DNA from: Ruminococcaceae bacterium UBA1375 | GTDB lineage: Bacteria; Bacillota; Clostridia; Oscillospirales; Ruminococcaceae | Assembly: GCA_002305795.1 (NCBI GenBank) | Contig: DBRF01000016.1 | Location: 9,657 to 73,656 of the forward strand | Length of the DNA: 64,000 bases | Direction of reading: 5' to 3' | In this document: one piece after another, positions 26,441 to 34,695 of the stretch | How the letters are laid out: the number at the start of each line of letters is the position of its first letter | Numbering within the stretch: position 1 is the stretch's first letter | The notes under the pieces: model-generated | What the model was told of the DNA's origin: nothing | Seen by the model: only the letters and a program-made list of their open reading frames with translations | Database searches by the model: none | Position numbers and translations under genes: made by a program

Positions 26441-27682
26441 TTATGGAAGCAGTGCGGCAATCTCAGCAAACAGTGCCACGCTGCGCTTTAAAATCCCTTT
26501 CAGCTGGGCAATGAGGATGCCGTAGTTGGTCATGGGCACCCCCTGATCCAGGGCGCAGCTCATCCGATATTTCATCTCCCTGGCGTTGAGCATACAGCCA
26601 CCGCAATGAACGATCATTTTGTACTGTTCCAGTTCATCGGGAAACTCGGTGCCGGAGGTAAAGGCAAAGTTCAGCTCTTTTTTGGTATACTCCCCAATCC
26701 AGCGGGGGAGCTTCACGCTGCCGATGTCGTCGCACTGGCGGTGGTGGGTGCAGCCTTCGCAAATCAGGACGGTGTCCCCGTCTTCCAGGGTATCCAGGGC
26801 GGCAGCTCCCTTGACGGAAGGCTCCAGCGTACCCTTATACCGGGCAAAAAGGATGGAAAAGGAGGTCAAGGGGATAGACTCCGGGGTGATACGGCTGACC
26901 TTTTCAAAGGCTTGACTGTCGGTAATCACCAGCCGGGGGGGCTGACCCAGCCGGGTCAGGGTGGATTCCAGTTCCGTATCCCGGCACACCACCGGAATGG
27001 CCCCGGTGTCCAGCAGGTCCCGGATCACCTGCTGCTGAGGCAGGATGAGGCGGCCTTTGGGAGCCGCTTTGTCGATGGGCACCACCAGCACCACAAAGTC
27101 CTCCGGGCGCACCAAATCCGACACCAGGGGCTGCTGGTTTTCCTCCGGCTTGGCCAGGTGGGCCAGCCGTTCCTTCAGCTCAAAGATGCCGGTTTTCTCG
27201 GTGGCGCTGACCCACAAAATCTGTTCTTTGGGGATGCCGTCCCCAACCAAGTCGGTCTCGATCTCCTGCTGCCGGACGGGAGTGAGCTGGTCCTGCTTAT
27301 TCACCACCGCCAGCCAGGGAATCTTCTTCTCCCGGATTTTGGAAATGAGAGCCAAATCTTCCGGAGTGGCCCCCAAATCGCCGTCCAGCACCACCACTGC
27401 GGTGTCGGTTTTATTCAGGGCCTGGTAGCTTTTTTTCACCCGCAGGGCGCCCAGTTCCCCGGTGTCGTCGATGCCGGGGGTGTCCATTAAGGTCACCGGG
27501 CCCAGGGGGAGCAGCTCCATAGATTTATACACCGGGTCGGTGGTGGTGCCCTTGACCTGGCTCACCACCGCCAGGTTCTGCCCGGTGACGGCGTTCATGA
27601 CGCTGGATTTTCCGGCGTTGCGCCGACCGAAAAAGCCGATATGCACCCGCTCGGAAGTGGGGGTTTGATTCATTCCAGCCAA
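26441..27682 (-). CDS. hydF: [FeFe]-hydrogenase maturation GTPase HydF
   Basis: HydF is the scaffold that carries the diiron precursor to [FeFe]-hydrogenase. The 413-residue protein has an Era/TrmE-type GTPase domain: G1 GRRNAGKSS, G3 DTPGIDD and G4 NKQD. The C-terminal cluster domain has CTHH (C-x-H) and HCGGC ligands. The likely start is a TTG with GGAGGAAGG at 8-base spacing; the next ATG, three codons on, is too far from it. HydE, HydG and a hydrogenase are not in the window. Confidence 0.95.
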   Translation of the reverse strand: MAGMNQTPTSERVHIGFFGRRNAGKSSVMNAVTGQNLAVVSQVKGTTTDPVYKSMELLPLGPVTLMDTPGIDDTGELGALRVKKSYQALNKTDTAVVVLDGDLGATPEDLALISKIREKKIPWLAVVNKQDQLTPVRQQEIETDLVGDGIPKEQILWVSATEKTGIFELKERLAHLAKPEENQQPLVSDLVRPEDFVVLVVPIDKAAPKGRLILPQQQVIRDLLDTGAIPVVCRDTELESTLTRLGQPPRLVITDSQAFEKVSRITPESIPLTSFSILFARYKGTLEPSVKGAAALDTLEDGDTVLICEGCTHHRQCDDIGSVKLPRWIGEYTKKELNFAFTSGTEFPDELEQYKMIVHCGGCMLNAREMKYRMSCALDQGVPMTNYGILIAQLKGILKRSVALFAEIAALLP

Positions 27683-27764
27683 TTTTCCTTCCTCCTTTTG
27701 ATTTCACAATCCTGATATCAGTATAGCACACCCAGCCGGGGTTGACCAGCCGAACAAAAAAGAA

Positions 27765-27805
27765 GAACGCTTTTCCGGTTAAAAAACTCCGAAAAAAGCG
27801 TTTTA
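27765..27805. terminator. Bidirectional hairpin between hydF and the acyltransferase remnant
   Basis: AACGCTTTT(C)CGG pairs with CCG-AAAAAAGCGTT across an A-rich loop, with T-runs on both sides. Confidence 0.6.
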
Positions 27806-28515
27806 TCCTTCTTTTTCAAAAGATTGCGAAATCAAAGCCCCGGCCAGGCAGCCCTGTTCTTCCTGCTGCTGACCCTGCTCCTGCTGGGCGGCGGCTTCGG
27901 TTTCCTGGGTGCTTACCTCTTCCGGGGAGGACAGGCTGGTGTACTCCAGATAGGGTACCCCATCTTCCAGATGCAGGGTACAGACATCCATATCGGCAAA
28001 GGGCACCGTGGTATACTCCAAAGTGCTGCCATCTGCCAGGATGAGCTGCATTTCATAGCCATCGTTCACCGCCGCACCGCTTTCGGTTTGGGAAACGGCC
28101 CCTTCTCCCCGGTACACGTCGATGACGTAGCACATGGCCTGGAAGGTATCGAAGGAAATGCCGATGGGCAGCTCCAAAGCCGGGATGGATAGGGACAGGC
28201 CGGTAAATTGATCCACGCTCTGCACAACCAACCGGCGTACTTAAAGACGAACAGCACCCCAAAATGAGGGTTGCCCACAGGATGAAAAACTGCTTGCGGT
28301 GGTAATTTCGGCCGATGAGCCGGCCGAAACCATAGTTAAACCCCACGCTGACCAGCATCAGCAGGATGTACACCGGTTCGCCGTAGGCCTAAAACAGCAA
28401 ACTGGCGACAATCAGCAGGGTATTCCTGGCTCCGTGGTGGGAATCAAATATAGAGCAGAAACACCACCGGGAGAAAAACGCACAGAAAGACAAATGAGCT
28501 AAATACTATCCCATG
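27803..28515 (-). pseudogene. MBOAT-type O-acyltransferase remnant fused to the tail of another protein
   Basis: Reading the minus strand across frames recovers an AlgI/DltB-like N-terminus: VFSSFVFLCVFLPVVFLLY, then LIVASLLF-(stop)-AYGEPVYILLML, SVGFNYGFGRLIGRNYHRKQ, VFKYAGWL and LSLSIPALELPIGISFDTFQ. The lesions are loss of the start codon (ATA in place of ATG), an in-frame TGA, an extra base near 28430, an in-frame TAG near 28390 and another shift near 28240. After VIDVYRGE the frame continues to 27803 as an unrelated Glu/Gln-rich tail (GYEMQLILADGSTLEYTTVP...), implying a deletion joined two genes. Confidence 0.8.
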
Positions 28516-28547
28516 GCCTTCTTTTTCTCACTGCATTCTCAAAATTA

Positions 28548-31517
28548 TCAATAAGCAGGCAGGTTAGGATAGTAGGTGAAGGGGGAGCTGCTGTAGGTGA
28601 CCATGTAGGCGTTGCGGCCGGTTTCGTACTCTGCATCCGGATCGCAGATATAGGTAGTACCATTGATGCGGATTTCTACCCAGCTGTGGGGTCCGATGCC
28701 GCCGGCTGCCATCCCTCCCCGTCCTTCCAGCAGGGTTACGTCATATCCCAGCTCCTTGGCCGCCCAATAGAAGGTGGCGGCGTAGCAAAAGCAGTTGCCC
28801 CGACGGGTTTCGTAAGCGTAGACAAAGTAGTACTGCTGGCGGGTATAGCCGTCGGGGTAGTCCATGGGGACATCCAGCTGCTGGTAGGTAATATTGTCCA
28901 CTGCCCAGCGGTAAAGCTGGTACAGGTCTCCTCCGGTCTGCTGGATTAACTCCCTGGCATACTGGCGCACCATCCGGTCGCCCAGGGTGCCGAACTCGCC
29001 GTCGGGGAAATCAAACTGGCAGCCCTTATAGGCCTGACCGTTGATGTAACAGTGGGTGGTAAAACTGCCGGAATCGCGGTGGTTCTCACTTCGGATAATG
29101 GCTTCCCAGTCGCCTTCAGCATTCTGGGTGGCGGTGTACCAAACAATATCATCCTGGCCGTTGGCGTCACTCCAGGTGGGGAACTGCACCTGGGTGGTGC
29201 CGGCGGGGGCGTTTTGCAGCAGAGCCCGACGGGTGCCGGTGCCGGAATCGTTGAGGATGCAGAAAAAGCCTTCCGGTTCAAAGGTATAGGCCGTGTTTCC
29301 GGCCAGCACCTGAATACCGTTGCCCATAGTGACATAAACGTGGATTTGATAGGTACCCAAATGGGCCTTATGGTTTCTCACATTGACGGTTGCCGTGTAG
29401 CTCCCGTCGCTTTGGGCTTGGGCATCGTACCAGACAATATCGCTTTGATCTGCCGCACACCAAGCCGGAATGATGATGGAACCAATCCCGGAATTGGACT
29501 GCCCCGGGCGCACGGTGACCTGGAAGGTGCCGGCATTTTCATCCACCTGGGAAATCTCTACCGAAGCCTGCACGGTGCCGGTAACCTGCAGCTGGCCGGA
29601 GGAGCCTAAAAACACCATGTCGCCGCCCTGGGTTTGCGCATAAACGTGTACATTGTAATTGCCCAGGGTGCGGTGGTTCTGAATTTCAATGGTGCCCCGA
29701 TAGGTATTGCTGCCGCCTGTTAAATCGTACCAATACATATCATCCTGACCGTTGGTATCGCTCCAAACCGCCGCCGTGACTCTGGCAGCGCCGGCAGGTA
29801 CCTGTACATCCTGCACCTCAATGGGAAAACTTTTCTCACTGGCATCGCGGCCGATGATAATTTCCCCCGCCGAAGCGGAAAAGGTAAACACCGTTCCGGC
29901 AACGCCGGATTCCTCACCTCTTTGATCGGTGACATAGATGTGCGCAGTGTAATCGCCTAAATGATAATTATGATTTGCAATAGACGAAACCACCTGATAG
30001 CTGCCGTCGCTCTGCTCTTGCGCATCGTACCAGACAATATCGCTTTGATCCGCCTGGCTCCAGACAGGAATCCGCACCTTCTGCACACCGGAGTTTTCCA
30101 ACCCAGTGACTACAATGCGAAAGCTGCCGTCAGTCCGGCCGGTAACTACTTCTATTGCGTTAACCTGTGGCTGTGCTAAAGTGAATGCGGTATTGCACAG
30201 AAAAACCGTCTGATCCGCAGCATTGATGCCGTACACATGGACGGCATAGGTTCCATAACCGGAATAGTCATCCAAGGAAATGGTGCAGGACGCAGAATGA
30301 TCACTGCTTTGATACGAAGCCGTAGTCCAACGAAGATCGTCCTGGCCGTTTTCCTCACTCCAAACAGCAAACCGCACCTCTTTCAATCCGCCAGGTACCA
30401 TCAGGTTTTCAGCTCGAAGTGTGCAGCTGGTTCCATGGATCTGGGCGGTTACTGCTGCCTGTACAGCAATAAAGGATACTGCGGTATCGCCCTTAAACTC
30501 CATCAATCCGCTGCCGGTACGAATGTATACATGCATGGCATAGGTGCCCAAATCATACTGATGATTGGCCAAATTGAAATCCGCCAGGTACACCCCGTCC
30601 CCCGCCGAAGAAGCGGTATACCAATAAAGGTTGCTTTGATCGCTCTTGCTCCAAACAGCCACCTGCACCTGTTCGATGCCCGTTGGGCTGCTGATTCCGG
30701 TCATGCGGATTTGACAGGTGCCTTGGTCGTTGTCCTGGTTCTCCACGGTGATGCCGGAAAAGGTGCTGCCCACCACGGTAAATCCTGCGGCACCTACCCA
30801 TTCCATGGAACCGTCAGAACGCTGCAGATAAAAATGAACATTATAATAGCCGGAAGAGGCATGGGCCAACAAGTTGCAGGATACAGTGTAGTTGTTTCCG
30901 TCTTGGTTCAGATCCAGCCACTCCAAATCGCTTTGGCCGTCCTTCTCACTCCACACCGCCGCCTTCAAATACGAGCCGTCCGCAGGCATGGTATAGTCCA
31001 AGGCGGAAATGGAAGCGGTCTGCTCCATGGCGTCCGGCAGGGCAAAAAGCAGCGCTGAGGTATGCTGGATGTTTTCTACCACACAGGAAACGCCCTCTTG
31101 AAACTGCATCTCCCCAGAAGAAGTTCTCCAGTAAATGTCCGAATGATAGGCCCCTGTGACCTCCCCGTGCCGGGAGATATTCAAATATGTATAATAACCG
31201 CCGGTTCCGTCGGCGCTCATTGTGATCCATTCCAGATCGTCCTGGCCGTTGTAATCGCTCCAAACAGCCACCATCATACTGCCTTCTCCGGAGAGGTGAG
31301 CGCCGGTATAACTGATCCGAATCAAGCGGCCGGTGCCGTCCACATCGGTGAGATTCAGGCTGCCGGAACGGCTGTCCACTGCCTGAATGGACGAATCAGC
31401 AATTCCCTGAGGCAAAACTTCTGCCGCAGAAGCCAAAATCCCGCCGGGGCCGCAAAGTCCCATGCACAGCGCCAGCAAGGCGGCGCAGCATCCTTTCCAG
31501 CTTTTTTTCAATGCCAT
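28548..31517 (-). CDS. Large secreted protein: eight GBS-Bsp-like repeats plus C-terminal transglutaminase domain
   Basis: A 989-residue exported protein with a signal peptide (ALLALCMGLCGPGGILASAA). Eight repeats of about 95 residues follow, each with a core such as VAVWSDxNGQDDLxWY...HxxxGxYxxHVY; alternate repeats read NGQDD or DQSD. They match the GBS Bsp-like repeat of streptococcal wall and amidase proteins. The C-terminal 150 residues carry a transglutaminase-like triad: Cys in RRGNCFCYAATFYWAAKELG, His in GPHSWVEI and Asp in TYICDPD. The ATG at 31517 follows GAGGAGGAA. It may be a wall-processing or cross-linking enzyme. Confidence 0.88.
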   Translation of the reverse strand: MALKKSWKGCCAALLALCMGLCGPGGILASAAEVLPQGIADSSIQAVDSRSGSLNLTDVDGTGRLIRISYTGAHLSGEGSMMVAVWSDYNGQDDLEWITMSADGTGGYYTYLNISRHGEVTGAYHSDIYWRTSSGEMQFQEGVSCVVENIQHTSALLFALPDAMEQTASISALDYTMPADGSYLKAAVWSEKDGQSDLEWLDLNQDGNNYTVSCNLLAHASSGYYNVHFYLQRSDGSMEWVGAAGFTVVGSTFSGITVENQDNDQGTCQIRMTGISSPTGIEQVQVAVWSKSDQSNLYWYTASSAGDGVYLADFNLANHQYDLGTYAMHVYIRTGSGLMEFKGDTAVSFIAVQAAVTAQIHGTSCTLRAENLMVPGGLKEVRFAVWSEENGQDDLRWTTASYQSSDHSASCTISLDDYSGYGTYAVHVYGINAADQTVFLCNTAFTLAQPQVNAIEVVTGRTDGSFRIVVTGLENSGVQKVRIPVWSQADQSDIVWYDAQEQSDGSYQVVSSIANHNYHLGDYTAHIYVTDQRGEESGVAGTVFTFSASAGEIIIGRDASEKSFPIEVQDVQVPAGAARVTAAVWSDTNGQDDMYWYDLTGGSNTYRGTIEIQNHRTLGNYNVHVYAQTQGGDMVFLGSSGQLQVTGTVQASVEISQVDENAGTFQVTVRPGQSNSGIGSIIIPAWCAADQSDIVWYDAQAQSDGSYTATVNVRNHKAHLGTYQIHVYVTMGNGIQVLAGNTAYTFEPEGFFCILNDSGTGTRRALLQNAPAGTTQVQFPTWSDANGQDDIVWYTATQNAEGDWEAIIRSENHRDSGSFTTHCYINGQAYKGCQFDFPDGEFGTLGDRMVRQYARELIQQTGGDLYQLYRWAVDNITYQQLDVPMDYPDGYTRQQYYFVYAYETRRGNCFCYAATFYWAAKELGYDVTLLEGRGGMAAGGIGPHSWVEIRINGTTYICDPDAEYETGRNAYMVTYSSSPFTYYPNLPAY

Positions 31518-31672
31518 TTCCTCCTCGTTGAATGAATATAAAAACAAACGAATACAAAATAAAAAGTGGAAAACAACCAAGATATACTTTTTTAAATTTA
31601 CTCGCACTGCGCAAAAATGTCAATGTGTTAAAAGAACTTTTGGCGAAAAAACCAATAGAAATCATTTCCAAA

Positions 31673-32107
31673 TCAGGAAGAGGCTTCTTCCTCTTTTCCA
31701 AACCGGCATTCCTTTTCCTGCTCAAATTTACAGCTGGCGCAGCAGGCAGCGTAGGTGAACAGGTTACCACCACGCTGATAGTGGGAACAGACCTCATTCT
31801 GATGGACCATTAGCCGACCGCCAAATACCCGGCGGCGCTCCTCCATCTCCTGATCGGTGAGGGTCAGCACCAAAACCTCCGGCTGCTCCTTGGAAGCAGG
31901 TTTGGTGTCGCTGTACTCTCCCAAAGCGGCCACCGCCTGCTGCCATTCCGAGGCGGTAAAGGGACATCCCGCCTCTTTAGCCAGCGCCAGCACCGCTTCC
32001 ATCTTCTGATTCTCCTCCGGCAGATCCAAAGCTGAAGTCAATTTCTTTTGCAGAGTGGTGCTGGCGGCGACGGCTTGATAAAAAGTTAAAATCTTATTTT
32101 CTTTCAT
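31673..32107 (-). CDS. Nif11-domain protein with Cys-rich C-terminus
   Basis: A 144-residue protein. Residues 1-60 (ILTFYQAVAASTTLQKKLTS ... LALAKEAGCPFTASEWQQAV) match the Nif11 leader-like helical domain found in nitrogen-fixation-associated proteins and in many RiPP precursor peptides. The C-terminal part is Cys-rich (CSHYQRGGNLFTYAACCASC, then CRF). AGGAG sits 8 bases before the ATG. No lanthionine or other RiPP-modifying enzyme is nearby, so a precursor role is only a possibility. It lies 85 bases downstream of hslO. Confidence 0.78.
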   Translation of the reverse strand: MKENKILTFYQAVAASTTLQKKLTSALDLPEENQKMEAVLALAKEAGCPFTASEWQQAVAALGEYSDTKPASKEQPEVLVLTLTDQEMEERRRVFGGRLMVHQNEVCSHYQRGGNLFTYAACCASCKFEQEKECRFGKEEEASS

Positions 32108-32192
32108 TTTTAATTCTCCTATAGTCTTATCTTCTAAAAAATATAGTATAAATTTATTCTGACAAGGCATCCACCTTGTCAGAATTTCGCAA

Positions 32193-33095
32193 TTATTCGC
32201 CGGCTTTCCCAGTCTCATCTGAAGCGGCCGCTGCCAAGGAAAACAGCTCTTGACGTGTAAAGGTGTACTGCTTTCCGCAGAAATGACAGTCCACCGTGGT
32301 GGTTTCTTCCTCTTCCGCTAAACGAAGCAATTCTTTTTTGCCGATACTCACCAAGGCTCGCTCCACCCGGCTGCGGCTGCAATCACAGCGGTACTCCGCT
32401 GTAAACTCATCCAAAATGTTGGGCTCCAAGCCCCTCAGCATCGTCTCGCAGACCTGCGCCGGAGTCATGCCCCCATCGTACATGGCGGACACGGGAAGAA
32501 CGTCTTTGATATTTTCTTCAATCTGAGAGATGGCGCTTTCCGGTGCAAAAGGCAGCAGCTGAATCAGATAGCCCCCAGCACTGCGGATGGTCAAATCCGG
32601 ATTCACCAGTACCCCTAAGGCGCAGACGGTAGGGGTTTGTTCGCTGACGGCGAAGTACTGAGTGACGTCCTCGGCAATCTCCCCGGAAACGATGGGAGTC
32701 TGGCCCACATAGGGTTCCCGCATTCCCAAATCCTTTACCACGCTGAGCACTCCGTCTTTGCCCACCGCACCGGCTACGTCCAGCTTGCCGTAGGAATTTA
32801 AGGGCAGCTCCACCACCGGATTCTGCACATAGCTTTTCACGTTGCCGAAGCTGTTAGCCACGGCAATCAGGCTCCCGGCAGGTCCTCCTCCATTGAGGCG
32901 GAGGGTCAGGGTATCCTTCTCCCCTTTCAGCATACAGCCCATCATGGAAGCGGCGATGGTCAGCCGTCCCAACGCGGCGCTGACCACGGCGGAAGTGTGA
33001 TGAATCTGCTCCATTTTGCCCACCATTTCCGTAGCGTCGACGGCGCAGCAAAGCACCGACCCGTCTGCGGAAAGGGAGCGTACCATATTACCCAT
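32193..33095 (-). CDS. hslO: Redox-regulated holdase chaperone Hsp33
   Basis: Hsp33 binds unfolded proteins when oxidised. The 300-residue protein ends with the redox zinc site CDC-S ... CHFCGK; the four cysteines ligate Zn in the reduced form. The N-terminal half is the typical HslO fold (VRSLSADGSVLCCAVDATEM). It overlaps the preceding fusion gene by 8 bases, so it is translated from the same transcript. Confidence 0.96.
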   Translation of the reverse strand: MGNMVRSLSADGSVLCCAVDATEMVGKMEQIHHTSAVVSAALGRLTIAASMMGCMLKGEKDTLTLRLNGGGPAGSLIAVANSFGNVKSYVQNPVVELPLNSYGKLDVAGAVGKDGVLSVVKDLGMREPYVGQTPIVSGEIAEDVTQYFAVSEQTPTVCALGVLVNPDLTIRSAGGYLIQLLPFAPESAISQIEENIKDVLPVSAMYDGGMTPAQVCETMLRGLEPNILDEFTAEYRCDCSRSRVERALVSIGKKELLRLAEEEETTTVDCHFCGKQYTFTRQELFSLAAAASDETGKAGE

Positions 33096-34149
33096 TGCGA
33101 AACTCCTTATTCTTTGTTACATATACCAGCCGCTGGCTGTCCGCCCGGGGAGGGTTGCGGCTGTCTTCATCAAATGTTTGGACACAGAGCAGCCCGGCTC
33201 GGTCCAGCATGGCCGCCATCTCCTTGGGGGAATAGGCGGTTTCGGAAAATTCCTCCCCGTCCCGGCGGTAAAGCTCCCCGGCTTCGGTGCGTTCAAACAG
33301 ATCCAAGGTAAAATCCACCCGATTGCCTTCCAGGTGGTTCTGCCACACCAGATAGCGGTCTTCGTCCTCAAAGACGAAGGTGTTGTCCCCCAAAATCTGG
33401 CGGTGCTTATACACGGTATTGACATCGAAAATCAGTACGCCGTCTGGAGCCAAAAACAACCCTACCCGGTCCAGGGCTTGAACCACCGCTTCTGCATCGG
33501 GTAGGTGATTTAAGCTGTCCAATGCACAGATACAGCAGTCCACCGTGCCATACAGGTTCAGTTCCTCCATCTCTTGGCAGAGGAACTGTACTTTGCTGCC
33601 CTTTTCCAGCTTCTTTTCCGCAGCCCTGCTGAGCATTTCCTGAGAGGCGTCCACCGCCACCACGTCGTACCCCAGCTTTTCCAGTTCAAAGCTCAGGCTG
33701 CCGGTGCCGCAGGCCAAATCCAGCAGCAGTCTGCCCCCATTGCCGTATTCCTGCAAAAGGCTGTCAAAATAAGCAGCCCGGGCGGGATAGTCCACATCCC
33801 CCTGAAATTGATCGTAGCACTTGGCCAAACAGCGGTATTCCCGGGAAGCGGGCCGTTCCTGTTTGCCGTCCACCCGGTCAAAAACAATTCGATACCCCCC
33901 TGCCCCGTACAGCAGAGAGCGATTCACCCGGCTGATGGTGGCGGTGGAAGCGCCGGTTTGGTGGACAATATCGGAATAGACCCGGTTCTGATCCAGCATC
34001 CGGGCCACATGGAGCCGCTGACTCAACGCCTTGAGCTCCTGAACGGTGCAAAGGTCTTCAAAAAACTTGGCGCATTCTTCCGGCGTCTTCAAAGACAGCA
34101 CCATTTGGTACAACTGCTGGACAGCCTGCTGGTTCAGTTTGGATTCCAT
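33088..34149 (-). CDS. TrpR-like (YerC/YecD) DNA-binding domain fused to a class I SAM methyltransferase
   Basis: A 353-residue two-domain protein in one continuous frame. Residues 1-100 match the YerC/YecD TrpR-related repressor family (LYQMVLSLKTPEECAKFFED, ELKALSQRLHVARML, then the helix-turn-helix TGASTATISRVNRSL). Residues 105-350 are a Rossmann methyltransferase with motif I LLLDLACGTGSL, an acidic loop VVAVDASQEML and DVNTVYK. TrpR-like members are normally stand-alone proteins of about 100 residues. GGAGGAGG precedes the ATG. It is the first gene before hslO. Confidence 0.88.
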   Translation of the reverse strand: MESKLNQQAVQQLYQMVLSLKTPEECAKFFEDLCTVQELKALSQRLHVARMLDQNRVYSDIVHQTGASTATISRVNRSLLYGAGGYRIVFDRVDGKQERPASREYRCLAKCYDQFQGDVDYPARAAYFDSLLQEYGNGGRLLLDLACGTGSLSFELEKLGYDVVAVDASQEMLSRAAEKKLEKGSKVQFLCQEMEELNLYGTVDCCICALDSLNHLPDAEAVVQALDRVGLFLAPDGVLIFDVNTVYKHRQILGDNTFVFEDEDRYLVWQNHLEGNRVDFTLDLFERTEAGELYRRDGEEFSETAYSPKEMAAMLDRAGLLCVQTFDEDSRNPPRADSQRLVYVTKNKEFRNG

Positions 34150-34183
34150 GGCGGTTCCTCCTCCATACGGGTATACTGTTGAT

Positions 34184-34212
34184 ATTTTAACACATCAAAG
34201 CGCTGATGTAAA
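34184..34212 (-). promoter_or_regulatory. Promoter with an internal palindrome upstream of the TrpR-like fusion gene
   Basis: The minus strand has TTTACA, 17 bases and TAAAAT. The spacer overlaps the inverted repeat ACATCA-AAGCGC-TGATGT (34192-34209). The position is typical of a repressor operator, and the adjacent gene encodes a TrpR-type domain, so autoregulation is plausible. Confidence 0.6.
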
Positions 34213-34285
34213 GGGCGGCGGAAAGGGGTTTTTCATCCCTTTTTGTAGGTGTTACAATGATGTGTGACAGATAGGCAAAAAAAGA

Positions 34286-34695
34286 TAGCGAATAGAGGCC
34301 GCCCACGTTAAGGTGAAGTTACTCAACACCAACCGAAAGGCAGGGACGTTCTATTCGCTATGAATCCAATCACACAAACCATGTGCTTTCAGCAAACAGT
34401 CTTTACTTATTCCGAAAAATGCAAGGTTGCCAAGGCGCTATTGGTTATCGGATCAACCGGCAGGGTATCTGCTATTGGAAAAATGGGGTGACTGCTCCCT
34501 ATTTTCCTCATGTTTGGCACACCATTGATAACCCAAACAAGTTCCAAGGTATTTTGATATCCAAAAGCAACTGCTCACAGGATTGTGTGCGCTGCGTACC
34601 GCATATTCAAAACTGGTCACGCTGGTTTTATCCAATGCAATCATTGCTTGACTCCCGCCAACAGTTGATTTTTTATGGTCCAAAGACGGTTTGAC
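34286..34695 (+). mobile_element. Decayed insertion sequence with transposase N-terminal fragment
   Basis: The plus-strand frame from 34360 reads MNPITQTMCFQQTVFTYSEK, then KVAKA; the next frame continues AIGYRINRQGICYWKN. Together they match the helix-turn-helix start of DDE transposases of the type M..TQ..FRQ.V..YS.KYGV.KA...NRQYIYRW. At least one frameshift is present and the catalytic part is missing. Upstream, an 11-bp inverted repeat TAGCGAATAGA/TCTATTCGCTA (34286-34296 and 34350-34360) encloses a structured-looking stretch. The remnant abuts and slightly overlaps the 3' end of pncB. Confidence 0.65.
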
